64,000 nucleotides of DNA from Buddleja alternifolia. Taxonomy: Eukaryota; Streptophyta; Magnoliopsida; Lamiales; Scrophulariaceae. The translations under genes and the position numbers were made by a program. Below, piece by piece: positions 21,736-34,526 of this stretch (position 1 is its first letter; each line of letters opens with the position of its first letter). Below the pieces are notes generated by a model, which searched no databases, was not told the DNA's origin, and saw only the letters and a list, made by a program, of their open reading frames with translations. Where the stretch lies: contig CM033395.1 of the NCBI GenBank assembly GCA_019426215.1, positions 17,412,569 to 17,476,568 of the forward strand. Direction: 5' to 3'.

Positions 21736-23164
21736 TGACACGCGAAAGTATACTAGGTCGTGCAAAGTAATAAAGTGGACTATTTAGCCCGGGGTGTATC
21801 GTCTCCACAGGGACAATTGGATTCAATGCTCGTAATTGCTATATTATCTAACTCTAAGCTAAATCAAATTATAAGATGTTGGTTGATTATACTATGAAAA
21901 TAATCAAAGACAACTATGTGATAAACAAGATAATAAATCGAATGGAAAGAGATGATTGGGTTATGATCCTACTATGTTCTATTCTATGTTCATGAACTCT
22001 CAATTATCCGGATTCTTAGAACATTCTTGTTATGGCGAAACCCCCTAATGTATTTATTATTCAATCTCTTGAAATAACAAGCCTATACTAGTTAACAACT
22101 TCCTATATCTCTATAGTGAAGATTGAATTAACTAACATGCATTTAGGTTCAAAGGAATTCCTTGTTTACGAAGATCCTACATTCAATCGGGTCATCTTAT
22201 CACAAAAAGCCACACAACGCAATCGATTCTATCTCTAGTCAATTGTTACGTTATGATGTTTGATTTTTCGATCTCCCTTTATCTATCTCCTCTCGGTCTC
22301 AAGACAAAGTATTATATCAAACACATGGTGATATTCATGTGAAAGCATTAAGCACAAAATCAAACATGTAACAAGAATGTAATAAATCCGGAAATTAATG
22401 ATTCATTAAACATAAAACATCACAAAGTATTCAAATAACCCAATCACAAAAATACTTAGCTCATACTTACAACAACAAGTGATTCAACAACTCTACAAGA
22501 CATAATTGAAATATGCTAATCAAGAGAAAGAGTTGAATTACTCCCTAATATAAAGTGTGAATCCAAGCTTTGATGATGAAAATGATGATGATGAGGATGA
22601 TGATGGCTCTTCAAGCTTCCTTAGGACTTCCCATGGCTCCCCCTTGGTGTTTTAGAGCAAGTCTAAGTGTTTTTCAAGAGAAAAGTGTGTTAAAAAGGAA
22701 GAAAACGGCGGACTTAATTTTAGGGCTTCGGGAGAATTGGACCGCGGCACAAACTCTTATCAGACCGCGGTCCTCTGACGCAGAATTCACAGCTTTCGTA
22801 TTTTGATCGTATCTCTCTCTACAAATGTCGGATTGAGTTGATTCAAGTTGCTACGCGAAGCTAAGAAATAGATCTACAATATTGAAGAAGAAACCTTAGT
22901 ATGATTTGGCCTGTAAGAGGACGAAAACCTCATTTATATATGAGCATTGTGTAAAATCTTTCGTCAACTATCTTCTTTTGTTTCTTTCTTCAATTTCAAG
23001 CTCAATTTGGGTCTCTTTTCTCGTTTTTCATGTGTAAATCAACTTTTATCCTACAAAACAAAATATATACCAATCAAAACATTATGAGGGATAAAAAATG
23101 ATCAAAGTAACGATCAAATCATATTACAATGGGGCATAAAATACTGTAAAATATGGACTTATCA
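21736..23164 (+). repeat. Solo LTR of an unassigned LTR element
   Basis: GTCAC at 21731-21735 and 23165-23169 is a perfect 5 bp duplication. The 1,429 bp insert starts TGACACGCGAAAG and ends GGACTTATCA (TG...CA). It carries the word GTATCGTCTCCACAGGGA, common near one end of certain plant LTRs, and no coding domain. A diverged relative lies antisense at 30167-31078. Strand is nominal. Confidence 0.8.
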
Positions 23165-23858
23165 GTCACGCTATAGGAATATACGGGAAATTAGTTGTTG
23201 TATCTGGAGGACGTTTTGGTAATTTGTCTTTTTGAAAGACGAATTAATTAATTTGATGAATTAATTTAATTAGTTGTTTAATTGGATTAAAGATGGATAA
23301 TTAAATTAATTAAGTTGACTTGGTCAACTATGAATATTAATTAATTAATTAGAATACTAATTTAATCTGTGTATGTTTAATTGGATTAAATATTAGAAGG
23401 TTAAATTAATAGGGCAAAGTTGACTGGGTCAACATAGCCCAATAGGCTTCCAATTGGGCCTTATAGGCGTGTTTTTGGTGGGCTTAGTTGGAGGATTTTA
23501 TTTAATCCTCCAACACAAGCTCTAGAGTAACACAATTCACATAAGTTACATTACGTGAAATTCCTCCACCAGAAATACAGCATAGAGAAAAAGTTGTCTT
23601 CCACTCTCTCTCATCTAGCCTCCCATTAGAGTTAGAAATGGAGATTTCCAGAGTCGATTCCGCTGCATGATAATTTAGGGACGGGACACGTGAACTGTTG
23701 AATGAAGATTTGCGAGGATTGATTGAATACGCAAGAAGTTAAGTTTTTCGTATTCATCTTTTTCATTAAAATCAACGAACAAACAAATTAATCTTGGCTT
23801 TGGGAATCTGTATATATTTTTAAATTTCCGCTGTGCATGATACCAGGATTCTCAATAG

Positions 23859-23872
23859 TAATATCAGAGCCA
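23859..23872 (+). other. Primer-binding site, Copia-A3 (mutated)
   Basis: TAATATCAGAGCC, one base different from TGGTATCAGAGCC after alignment of the core, sits directly after the LTR. Confidence 0.65.
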
Positions 23873-26449
23873 AATTTGTTAGCTTCATTGATTTTGTATG
23901 CATGTTCTTCGTGTTCATGTTAAATGTTTGTGTTGATTACGCAATTGGTAATTTGGAATTATCATTAATGGATCGAAAATCTGTTGTTGTTTTTGGAATT
24001 TTAATTGGATTAAAAATATGGACAAACAAATCTGAAATTTTAGGATTAAAAATTTCTGGAAAAGTCAAAATTTGTGATCGGGCTGTTAAACAAATATGGA
24101 AATTTGAAGATGTTGGTTTTTGGAAAATTGTATGTCATGAACGCTGTTGGAGCGCCGCCGCTGTTCGTCGGAGATGACAGCTCCGAGCACCACATCGCCT
24201 GCATTGATGTTGCTGTTCAAAACCAGCAGAAAAGGCCATGGAAATCATCTCAGATTTGGGTGGCTGTGTGAGGATTTGGAATCACCAACTTCATCGGAGA
24301 TGGAGGTGTTAGATGGTACAGATGGCGTCGGAATGAAACCACGATATCGTCTCTATATTTGCCGATGAAATCACCGCCGTTTTGCGTCGCTTGACGAGGC
24401 GATGAAATCAGCGGAAAAAACGCCAACATCGCTGGAGAGGAAAAAGTCTTTCACTAGAATTTTGGGCGCTGAAACTCGTCACTTTCGTGCTCTTTTGATG
24501 GTTGCATGGCCGGAGATTTGACGGACGAAGGTAATGGCGCCAAGCGCCGTGACCACGTCCAAAAAAGTCGCTGGCGCGGCATTGACGGCGCAAGAATGTG
24601 AGGAAGAAGAAGGGTTGAGTTGGGCTAGGGCATTTTATGTGTTGGGCTTGGTCCAATGCATAAATAATTAAAAGAGAGTTGGGCTTGGCCCACTCAGATT
24701 AATTAAATAAATGCCAAAACTTGTTTAATATTAATATGCAGTTGGGTTTGGCCCTCGGATTAATTAAATACTTAGCCCAACATCTGATTTTTTTTTTCTT
24801 CTGGAAATGGGTCTATGAGATGGCTTGGCCCAACTCATTGTATTTAAATGAACATGTTGGTAAAGACCTAATACCAAATTTTAATTGGATCCTTCTTCTA
24901 AATTAAAGTCTTCAATTAAATTAAATAATAATTAATTTAAATAAATTAAGTGGGATTTTAATTTATATTATATTAATTAGTTTTAATTTACTCATTAAAA
25001 TCAAATGGGATTTAATTTTGTTATTGATTAAATTGGATTTCATCTTTCCTATCAAAATTAAATTGAATTTGACTTTATAATTAACTAAGTTGGTTTTAAT
25101 TTTATAATAGATTAAATTAGATTGGATTTATTTTAAAATTAAATTAGATTTAGTTTACCCATCAAAACTAAATTAGTTTTAATAAAGTTATTAACTAAAT
25201 TAGATTAAATTTTTTTAATTGATTAAATTTGATTTAATCACCTATGAAAATTGAGTTGGTTTTAATTATATAATTAAATTAAATTATTTTTAATTTTGCA
25301 ACGATTCGTGAGCCCATGGAAATTAAATTGGATTTAATTTCACTTTGATTAAATAAGATTTAGTCCTACCATGGAAATTAGATTAGATTTAATTCACTTG
25401 GATAATTAATTGGATTTAATTATTTATAAGTTAAGATTTTTTATCGCACGAAAATTAAATTGGATTCAATTTTACTTCGATTAAATTGGATTTAGTCTTA
25501 GTATGAAAATTGAGTGGGACTTAATTTTGCAATAGTCAAATTGAATTTGATTATTAAATAAATTAGATTTATTTTATGCTTATGTTCACATATATGTCTC
25601 GTATATGATGTATGCTTGTTATATGTGATGAATACACTTTTCATGGACTTAGGATTTAATTTTATGTTTTATAATGCATGCTTAGAATATAATGTTGATT
25701 AGCCCATTGGCTTGGGCCTATCTAGATAGTCCATGAAAATGTGTGATAGTAGAATTTTTAGGGTTTTCTATGCTTTATATGCATGTTAGCATATTAGAAG
25801 TTAAATGTTAATATGCTTTGTGGACCTTAATTACATATTTAAATTCTCCCAATTAAATAATACTGAGTTATTAAAGGGCACTAGGCATCCTCTCTCTCCA
25901 CTAAACTTAATAAAATTAAAATTACATCCGGTGTATGGCATCGTCCCAGTTAGTGGGGGTTATACATTTGAATATAATTTGAAATTTTAATTAGTGCATT
26001 AGATGCCTTCATCGAAGCATATTTCACCCCATGTATCGTTAAAGAGTTTCAAGGTGAAATTCAAATATTAGATTAAAGGTGTTAGTGGGAATGAACTCAG
26101 ATAGTTCACAAGCTTATGTATCGTTAAAAAGTTGCGGTAGTGTGAATTATGGAAAAAGTAGATTGAATCATCTATTGGATAGATTGATGCCTGACACCAC
26201 TTTAAAAGATTAGTGGGCTATATATCATAAAAGGGTTGTCACCCACTAAACCATTTAAACAACTCAATCACTCACTATAAAATCTATCCAATGAGATTTT
26301 CGAAAATTGCAGTGGGAGTGCAATGTTTTGAAAAATGTAGTGGAAGCCAAGTAAAATTAAAGTTCTAATTTTTACTTGTATACAATATAAACACTTAATT
26401 GATATCATGGTTTACTTTCTGCTATTAGTTTATATCTCTCTTAGATAAA
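23873..26449 (+). other. Copia-A3 leader (long, noncoding)
   Basis: About 2.6 kb between the primer site and the gag relic. It has a GC-rich block (24130-24650), an AT-rich degenerate array (24910-25570), the conserved family hairpin (25865-25908) and diverged copies of the triple motif (26035-26050, 26119-26134, 26224-26239). ORFs across the GC-rich block overlap in several frames and are not conserved, so I do not call them genes. Confidence 0.65.
24910..25570 (+). repeat. AT-rich degenerate array in the A3 leader
   Basis: The theme AAATTRGATTTAATT recurs every 30-60 bases with variable spacers. No exact unit; possibly an old tandem expansion. Confidence 0.5.
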
Positions 26450-26764
26450 AACCCATTTAGTTAATTATGCTAGATGATTTTGGCAATATTGGCCTAACCA
26501 AATCAACTGACTAGGAATTTGAGGATGTTCTTCAGTTTAGTGTCATTGAACTATATGCTTGAAGCAAGCATTACTCAGGTCTAAATACGAGACGATAAGT
26601 AGGGGGCTGATATATGAGGCACACTGGGTATAGAACAATGTGTTTTGGAAACTAGTGTTCTATGACCGATTTTCTCAACTTCTTGCATTCTACATTCTAG
26701 AGCTAGTGCTCATGTTTGTAGAATTAGAAAGAAGTGAAACAGCTGGAAATACCAGAGGTGATCA
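26450..26764 (+). pseudogene. Copia-A3 gag/protease relic
   Basis: The gag start context of other copies (TCTCT...ACCCATTT near 26452) survives without its ATG. Then 26610-26764 aligns with the zinc-knuckle/protease part of A6 (47620-47770): the stretch ending TTCTATGACCG, the codons of the protease motif near 26696 (CTAGAGCTAGTGCTCATG for SRASAHV, where the intact motif is DSGASAH), and the following GAGGTGATCA, where A4 is inserted. Most of gag is deleted. No open frame survives. Confidence 0.6.
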
Positions 26765-28340
26765 TGTTAGGTTAATGTCCTCAAATGCCACTAGAGGATT
26801 AGGGAATATAAGGACATTGTTAAATAGTAATTGTTTCTTGTTCTATCAATAAAAAGGCAATTAGTTGTTTAATATTGGCATTTATATATTGTAATCATCT
26901 TTAAGTTCATGAACACAAGAGTTAACTCTTTAAGGCACTAGAGGAGTTTGATACTTGTGTACTAAAATAGTCTGCAAGTCAATGATTCTCAATTGGGCGT
27001 TGGAAATCATGAAAACTTGTATGACGTGAGTTTTGACGAGAAAGGTGCCCGTAAATCACTAGGAAGTAGTAAAAAACTCATATCATAGGTGCACTGATGG
27101 AGATAGTGGCACTCAGACATGATTCGCATCGATTCTGTCACATGATTTTTGACTCTTTGACAGTCAATGACAGAATTGATTAAATCGTAATAGGAGTGTT
27201 TGAACTTTAGACTTGAGGAATCGAGTTGAAGATATACTTGTGAGATTAGGCTTGTCATTAGAGTAGTTAGACCTAATTCACCCTTTGGTGGGGTCAACCT
27301 CGAACTGCAACCTAATGGGCAAGTAGTAGTCTTAACTAATATCTAAGATGTGATTTGTTCCCTCGAAGGTGAAGGAGGAATTATCCTATGCATTTATAAG
27401 TAAGTTACATCTTAAAGTCTTTGGTCAAAGCATTCATTGATGTAGACTTATTATAAATATAGCATAGAGTCAAGTTAGTGAGTTTGACCTAAAACCATGA
27501 CTCTCACTTGACCGGGATAAGAAAACTAGAGTTTGTATTCACACGGTATTTATCATAGGAAAGGTAAAATGATCCAATCATTTCATCTTATTTGGGTTAC
27601 AATGTGGACCACTTGACTGGCTAGGTGGGACCCACATTCGATGGAATCCTCCTATTGCCAAATATAGATGAACCTAAAAAGTCACGCCTCAAAAGGAAAA
27701 ATGGATAGAAAATATGGAATATTTCTCGTGGTAATATTTTAAGTATTGGATACTTAAAATTAATTAAATGGAATTAATTATTTGAAGAAATAAGTTAATT
27801 CATTTATAATTTAATAAATGTATTATTTCTTGAAGAAATAAAATTAATTAAATATCCTATCTATTATTTAATTAGATTGAATTAATTAAATAAATAAATG
27901 ATTGGACCGAGCTCAAATTGGTGCACATCAAGACCGAGTAGGGGCGGCCACTAGGCGTCCTACATGGGCTAATTTGACCCCAAGGTAATAACTTAAGTGA
28001 TATAAATATATCACATTAGTTAATACCTAAGTCATAAGTTTTAATTAACACTTGAGCCACAAGACAAAAAATTCCTCCTCTCCCTCTCTCCCTAGCCGTC
28101 GGTCATAGTGCCAAAAAGAAGGAGAATTTTTCAATCAAGTTTTTCCGGCGAGACAATTTAGAGGCAGCACTTTTGGACTGCTCGGATTATCAAGAAATCA
28201 GCCAAATTACTTTGCGAAGAAGTTGAAGAAGTCGAAAGCTTGACTTTCTCCAACCACTTCACTTCAACGGGTAAAGTGTGAATTTTCTTATTGTACATAC
28301 GTCTGATAAAACCTCGGGATTAGAGATTAATTTTTATTAA
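26765..28340 (+). repeat. Copia-A4 5' LTR
   Basis: It starts TGTTAGGTTAATGTCCTCAA (family start TGTTAGAGTGTATGCCCTCA). Landmarks match: GGGCAAGTAGTAGTC near 27318, the TAATTAAT-rich stretch, the CTCTCCCTCTCTCCCTAGCC stretch near 28090, and GGGATTAGAGAT near 28318. The last bases and the primer site are missing, so the right edge is approximate. Confidence 0.72.
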
Positions 28341-29517
28341 AATTAAATTTTAATATAAAATTAATTGGAGTTCATTAAAATTGAATTTTCGGATAGAATT
28401 AAATAAATTTAATTTACTCGAGAATATGAAAAAAAATAATTGAATTTGGAATTTCATTAGAAATTAACATATATGTTTTTCGTGTGTTATGTGATATAAC
28501 ATGTTTGATATGTTACGTGATGGGAGACATGATTCATGGACTTGGGCTCATTTTTAATTTGTATTTCTTTTCGATGGGTTGTAAAGGCCATTTTGAGCCT
28601 AAATTTATTTTCTTTCTATAGATATTTTGTATTTGCTTATATTAAAATGTAATAGTTAGAAATAGAATAGGCCCAAAGGAGAATCCAAGTCGAGCCAAGG
28701 AGATACAAGAAGCAGCTTTGAAAACTTTAGTGTAGTTTCTTTTTAGCGATTGAGACATTGGCTTGTCCCAATCTAGGATTAAAAGGTCCATGAATCGTGT
28801 GTTGTTAGCTTTCTAGGATTGTTTTTTTCTTATTTAATCCATGTTTGTATACTTAGTATAAAATGGATTAATGTGCAAAGTGAGACCTAATAAATAATTT
28901 AAAGTCTCCCACTTTGAAAATTATTAAGTTAGTAAAGGGTACTAGGTACCCTATCCTCCACTGAACTTAGGAGAACTTAAAATGATATTTAATATATAAT
29001 ATCGTCCCTAAGCAATGGGGTGTTATATATTGAAATATATTTTGAAATTTTCTAAGTGCATGAAATGCCATTAGTCGAAACAAATTTTATCTCACATTCC
29101 AGCAAAAGGTTGCAAGGTGAAATTCAATTTCTAGACTAATAGATAGTCAGTGGGTTGAACTTAAATTATTCATAAATCAATAAGATCATTAAAAGGTTAA
29201 GATTTGATGAATAATGGACAAAGGGATTGAATCATCCATTTGATGGGTTGATGTTGAACATCACTTTAATAGAATAATTAGGCCACATACCAGCAAAATG
29301 TTGCAACCTATTAATCTAGTTAAAGAAATCAATCACCACTACGAAGCCTTCCAACGATGACTTCCGAATTCCACAGTGGGAGTGTGGATTTTTGAAAATG
29401 TAGTGGGAGTCAAGTTTATTTTGAAAGTCCTTCATTTAAACTTGGAACAACAATTACAATAAAATTTAACAAGTCTTTTTACTTTTCTGCAGTTATTAGC
29501 TTATTATCTCTTTCACT
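28341..29517 (+). other. Copia-A4 leader
   Basis: Noncoding. It keeps the family block GGGTTGTAAAGGCC near 28577, the hairpin at 28926-28968 with loop TACTAGGTACC, and diverged triple-motif sites near 29095-29112, 29190-29205 and 29290-29310. The GC-rich block seen in A2 and A6 is absent, as is the primer site, so the first part was probably lost by deletion. Confidence 0.6.
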
Positions 29518-30166
29518 ATGACTATTAACCCATTATCTGTACTACTTGAAAAGAACACTTTGACTAGTCTAAACTATGTGGACTGGCTCAGATATCTGAG
29601 GATAGTCCTCAATATGGAGTCACTGGGGTATGTATTAAATACTGATATCCTAGCCGCGCCCTCAAGGACGCGTGCTAGTGAGGAGGAAGTTGCGGCTCAT
29701 GAAAAATGGGTCAAAGACGACATCCGGATTCGTGGATACATGTTGGGCTCAATGACAAATGAGTTCTAGAGATCTCACGACAAAATGGTCTCGGCGAGGG
29801 CTATTTTGGCACACTCGGTGGAGCTCTAAGGTGAGCATAGTAGTACTGCTCGATATGAGATCTCGAAAGAGCTCTTTGGAGCCAAGATAAAAGAAGGTGA
29901 AAAAGTTGGGGGTCATGTTCTTAAAATGATTTTGAAAATTGAGAGGTTAGAGGCCCTCGACTTCAACATGGACCCGCAAATACAAACTAATCTCATCTTA
30001 CAGTTACTTCCAGACTCCTTTGCCCAATTTGTAATGAACTTCAATTGCAATGAGATAGAATACAATCTAGTTGGGTTGATTAACAAGCTTAATAATGCAC
30101 AATCCCAAATGAAGCCAAAGGGAAAAGAGGCAGCATCAGTCATCACTTCTGAGCCTAAGAGGGTTT
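29518..30166 (+). pseudogene. Copia-A4 gag, broken
   Basis: The frame from ATG 29518 begins with the same N-terminus as A6 (NPLSVLLEKN, NYVDWLR) and stops at TAG 29767-29769, where A6 has CAG (Gln). Further stops follow, then 29926-30166 continues in the gag core (LEALDFNMDPQIQTNLILQ, DSFAQFVMNFN). It joins the antisense LTR fragment just before the zinc knuckle. It is a UBN2-type capsid relic and cannot make a full gag. Confidence 0.8.
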
Positions 30167-31078
30167 TGACACTTTGAAACACACCAAGAGGGTTGAGAGA
30201 AGTCTGGGGAAGAAGAAGAACGTGAGGACACTCTATCTTTGTCTATGAAGACGGAGAATTCAAGCAAGATCTATCAAGAAACGTTATTAGGGAGTTTTAA
30301 TTTCATGCTTTTAGATTTGTTTTCATTGAACATGTCTTTTAAGATGAATTATTTCTTTTCTTTTACGATTATGACATAATTTCCCTTTGATTGAGGCCAT
30401 GTGAAATCCAATTACTATGTTTGATTTATGATTATTATTTTTCCGGATTAAATTTATTTTGGGTTATGTGTTTAATATTTGTTCTTAATGCTTATGATTG
30501 CTTAGCTACCAATTGTATGAATTTGTGCTTAGATTTGAGACCGAGAGGAGATAAACTAGGGATGCATCTAGGTATTAAATACCACAACGTAAAATTGACT
30601 AGAGATAGATTCGATTTCCTTGTGTGTGCTTTCTGTAAAAACGGGAAATTCCATGAATCTTTGTAATGCGTTTTCATGAATTTGAATTTCATGTAGAGAT
30701 ATAGAAATCGTTAATGAAAATAGAATTGCTATACCAAGAGATTGGATAGTAAGTAATTTAGGGAATTTCGCCTTAACCTAATCAATCTAATAATCCGGTA
30801 AGATAGAATTATAGTCAAATTGAATAGTTGGTTGAATCATGTGCCTTAATCACTTTTCACATTGATTTAATTCAAAGTTGATTTCTCTCATTAGTTGGTA
30901 ATTGTAATTTAGTATTTTAATTCATAATTCACATCTTTATCTCTTGATTTAACTTAGAATTAGATAACACAGTAATTTCAGTACTTAAATACAATTGTCT
31001 CTAGGGTACGATAATTCGGACTTACATCCACTATATTAAATGCACGACCTAGTACACTTGCTAGGATTTTGTGTGTCA
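30167..31078 (-). repeat. Antisense LTR fragment inserted in Copia-A4 gag
   Basis: Read on the minus strand it begins TGACACACAAAATCC and includes CTAGGTCGTGCA, matching the solo LTR at 21736-23164. The shared block GAGACCGAGAGGAGATA at 30538-30554 matches the reverse complement of the solo LTR around 22290. About 150 bp of A4 gag (the basic linker before the zinc knuckle) is missing at the site. No clear duplication. Confidence 0.65.
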
Positions 31079-32101
31079 GCCACTGGAGGAGGGAGTGTCT
31101 TAACTTTGGCAAAGGTGCAACAGGTATGGAACCTTTTGTTTTAGAAACCAATTGTTCTATAACTGTATTTTCCACTTTGTGGATACTTGATTCTAGAGCG
31201 AGTGCTCATGTTTGTGTAATGAATTAGGATCTAGAGTGAAGTAGGAAGCTGGAGCATGGAGAGGTGTTGATCAGTGTTGGCAGCGGGCAGAGTGTCGCGG
31301 TTTCTCGCATCGGATCAACTTCTTTATGTTTATCATCTGGACATATTTTAAATTGAGAGGATGTTCTAGTTTTGTCCAACAGGCTTAAGAACATTATTTC
31401 GATTTCTATGTTAGTTAGGAATAATTATGTTTTTAATATCATTGATAGTACTTGCAGCATTTTATTTAATGATAATATTATTGGCACTGCTACTTTAGTA
31501 ATGACCTCTATTATTTAAACATGCGAAATGAATGTGTTGTAAATGTTATCTCAAATAAGCGTGGTAGGCAAGGTCCTAACCTAAGCTTAAAGTGGCATCT
31601 TAGACTAGGCCATGCTGGCGAGCAAAAGATACACAAGATGGAGAAAGATGGGTTAATTAACCCATTGGGATTAGATCCCTATCAAACTTGTGAATCTTGC
31701 CTCAAAGGCAAAATGGCTAGGTCTCCCTTCACCGGGACTTTAGAAAGGGCCGCTGATGTATTAGGACTTGTGCACACCGACGTTTGCAAACCATTTGGAG
31801 AAATGGCTCGTGGAGGTTTTCACTATTTCATTACTTTCACTGATGACCATTCAAAGTCTGGCCTTGTGTATTTAATGAAATACAAGTCTGAATAATTTGA
31901 TAAGTTCAAAGAATTTAAGGCTTTAGTGGAAAGTGAAATTGGACATCATATAAGAACACTACGATCAGATCGTGGAGTTGAATATATGAGTGATGAGATT
32001 GATGAGTTCCTAAAGGAACATGGGATAATATTGCAACTCCCACTACCAGCGAATCCACAACTAAATGGGGTAGCAGAGCACAGAATCGAACGCTTTTAGA
32101 T
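31079..32101 (+). pseudogene. Copia-A4 protease and integrase, broken
   Basis: After the LTR fragment, a zinc-knuckle relic and the protease region are recognisable by alignment with A6 but closed by stops. The frame 31521-31895 encodes the GAG-pre-integrase module (KWHLRLGHAGEQKIHKME, CESCLKGKMARSPF) and the integrase start (VHTDVCKPFGEMARGG, FTDDHSKSG). A stop at 31893 interrupts the integrase core; RSDRGVEYMSDE is visible further on in a closed frame. The HHCC zinc-binding residues are largely kept. Confidence 0.8.
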
Positions 32102-32985
32102 ATGGTTCGATCTATGCTCAGCTACATTGATTTACCCATTTTCTTATGGGGACACGAACTCCTTACGACTGTTCTTATCTTGAATAGATGTCCTTCTAAA
32201 TCCGTTCCTAAAACCCCATATGAGATATGGAGAAATAGGAAACCAAACCTTAAATACTTTAGAGTTTGGGGATGCCCTGCCTATATCAAGAAGACAAAGG
32301 TAGAAAAATTGGAAGCTAGGTCCTTTAAAGGACGTTTTATCGGTTTTCCAGAGGATTCTATGGGATACCTATTCTACATGCAAGATGATCAAAAGATCAT
32401 TGTTACACTGCTAGCGTACTTTCTTGTAGATGAATTTATTCAAGAAGGTGGTGTAGGTAGAAGGATTGTTCTTAATGATCAATATGAAACACCCAGCGAG
32501 ACAACTGTTCAAGAAACACACATTGAACCTGATGAAACACAACCAACATTGCGAAGATCTGGTAGAGTACAACATCAACCTGAAAGGTACTATGAGTACC
32601 TACTACAAGAGGAACTGGGTGTCCACACTATAGCAGTGGGAGTTTATGGGGACGGCCCTTCTACTTATGATCAAGCAATGATGGACATCGACTCTGCAAA
32701 GTGGCAAGAAGCTATGCAAGCAGAGATAGACTCGATGCATTCCAACCAGGTCTAAACTCTATTAGATCATCCTGAGGGCATTCCACCTATAGGGTGCAAG
32801 TGGATCTACAAGAGGAAGATAGGCCCAGATGGAAAAGTTGACACATACAAGGCAAGGCTTGTAGCAAAAGGCTATAGTCAAAAGGAAGAAATTAACTATA
32901 AAGAGACCTTTTCACCTGTGGCACAAGTTATTCGAATCCTACTCGCAATAGCTACACACTTGGATTATGAGATATGGCAGATTGT
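32102..32985 (+). pseudogene. Copia-A4 integrase C-terminal part and start of reverse transcriptase
   Basis: The frame 32102-32755 has [37 protein letters not shown] and [11 protein letters not shown], then a low-conservation linker, ending at TCTAAA after SMHSNQV (A6 has a Trp codon here). The reverse transcriptase start (GCKWIYKRK, YKARLVAKGYSQKE) continues to 32980, where B2 begins. The catalytic core is not in the window. Confidence 0.8.
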
Positions 32986-34526
32986 TCGTCCCAAGTGGCA
33001 TACGAAAGGGTCTAAAAGAGGGGGGGGGGGTTGAATAGACCCTGAAGTCTTTTTCGACTTCAAAAAGTTTCGTATTAAAATTGGTTTGGACGCTAAAAAA
33101 TGTAGGCGCTTGGCAGAGCTTCTACTTGAAGACTGTTTTAATGATATTAACTTAGACTCAAGATTTGAATACTATAACCACGTACGTTTAAGCGTTCAGT
33201 TCTTTAATTAGGGTTAGCACAACAGAATGATTTTTAAGTCTTCCTTTTGAAGTGTTTTTAGCATCACAAAGATTTTCCTTAGTTAGCTTTTAAATGATTT
33301 TATCAATGTCTTACTTAACCAATTATGCAATGATATGACAATAATAGAAATGCGGTAAAGTAAATAACACAATGTTTGAAAGCTTTGCTAGGTGGTGTAA
33401 TCCTAACTACGTCCTGCTTCTCTTCGAACACTCGGAGTCAATCCACTAAAATGATTCTCAAAGAATCACACAGAATCTTCTACAAATTAGGGAGAGATGG
33501 AAATTGATGACCTGAGCTCTTTGGTCACACAAATTTATGCTCCAAGACATTTCTATCCTCTTGCTTCTTTCACCCAGAAATATTGCAAGTATCCAATTAG
33601 ACTTCACATAGATCGCGAGGCTTGGCTAAGATTTTTCTAACGGTTTGTTTGATTTTTGAGAAGTTCAAACAACTTGTAACATCTCAATAGTAATGTCAGC
33701 TTCTTCTAGGAAGAGGTTTGAGATATTGGTTGACTGTCTCAGGAATTAAAGAAAAGCAAAGAGAATGTTTGCTTTAATATTCTGGCTTTTCTAAGAGTTT
33801 AAGGATTGAGACTTCAATGCAACAGAGTTTTGGCTTGTAAGCTTGTACCGAGTTAGATCTCTAATTTTGGCTTGTTGCTGAAGTCTATTTATAGACATTC
33901 TTGGAAAAAGTGTTCGTTTGACACATGCACAGGCACGTGTCTTTCACTTTCGCGAGTGAACCACTTTTGTCATTTTTCCTGAAAATTTGCTACACAAAAG
34001 TTGGTGCTACAGTCTCTGAATAGTTTATAGTCTAATAGGGTGGTGGCTTCTTCATACGTCCTGAAGAGCTTATCACATTTAATGCTCTTATCAACATTTA
34101 ATGCATTTGAATTAAATGCTCATTGGCAATTAATGATCTGAGAATATTTGCATTACACTCTTTCTGGACTTAGAAATAAATTCAGGTGACATTTGGTCAT
34201 TGATAGACGCTCAATCACTACTGAATGATTTCTGTCCTCAATCAATGCTTGGATGTTTGGACGCTTCGAAACTTCATCTTCATTCAGACTTTAGACCCTT
34301 GAATCTTCAAACTTAACTACTGATAAACTCACTCAAAAATTATGAGATGCTCAGTCTAAAAACTACTTAGCCTAATAGACTAAAATGAAAATAAATAAAG
34401 CCTATTACAAATCTAATGCTCCAAGCCTATACATGATTTCTAATAAAATCAAACTTACATATTTTGGGGTCTAACATAGAATCCTAATTTTCATCATCAA
34501 AACATCTAACAAGAAATTTCCTAACA
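32986..34526 (-). repeat. Copia-B2 3' LTR
   Basis: On the plus strand it starts TCGTCCCAAGTGGCATACGA (B4 starts TGGTCCC) and ends CCTAACA. It includes an 11-base G run at 33020-33030, which is a run of 6 in B3. Length is 1,541 bp against 1,497 in B3 and 1,528 in B4. Confidence 0.88.

Larger units (their letters stand above)
20380..23857 (+). repeat. Copia-A3 5' LTR with nested MITE and solo LTR
   Basis: It starts TGTTGGGAAAGTTCCCTCGATGCC, a diverged family A U3 end, and ends TTCTCAATA just before the primer site. Removing the 389 bp MITE, the 1,429 bp solo LTR and their duplications leaves about 1.65 kb, the expected family length. Inner landmarks (the GGGCAAGTAGCAGT stretch near 21347, the GGCGTCC-like region) agree with other family A LTRs. 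Confidence 0.8.
20380..26764 (+). mobile_element. Copia-A3, old family A element interrupted by Copia-A4
   Basis: A plus-strand element with a 5' LTR (20380-23857, enlarged by two insertions), primer-binding site, long leader and a gag/protease relic that stops where A4 begins. It is the outermost and most diverged copy in the nest. Its 3' part should lie right of A4, beyond the window. Confidence 0.78.
26765..32985 (+). mobile_element. Copia-A4, plus-strand, interrupted by B2
   Basis: 5' LTR, leader, gag, protease, integrase and the start of the reverse transcriptase are present in order. It is cut at GATATGGCAG (32980), where the B2 LTR begins. It lies inside the A3 protease. Its primer-binding site is not visible. 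An antisense LTR fragment (30167-31078) replaces the end of gag. Confidence 0.8.

Noticed and set aside
24074..24656. Overlapping ORFs in a GC-rich block of the A3 leader as possible genes
   Set aside because: Several frames on both strands are open because of composition; none has a recognisable domain or is kept in other leaders.
30391..30692. ORFs inside the antisense LTR fragment of A4
   Set aside because: They are noncoding LTR sequence shared with the solo LTR at 21736-23164.
33000..34526. A stand-alone gene in the B2 LTR region
   Set aside because: It aligns throughout with two other family B LTRs and has no conserved frame.
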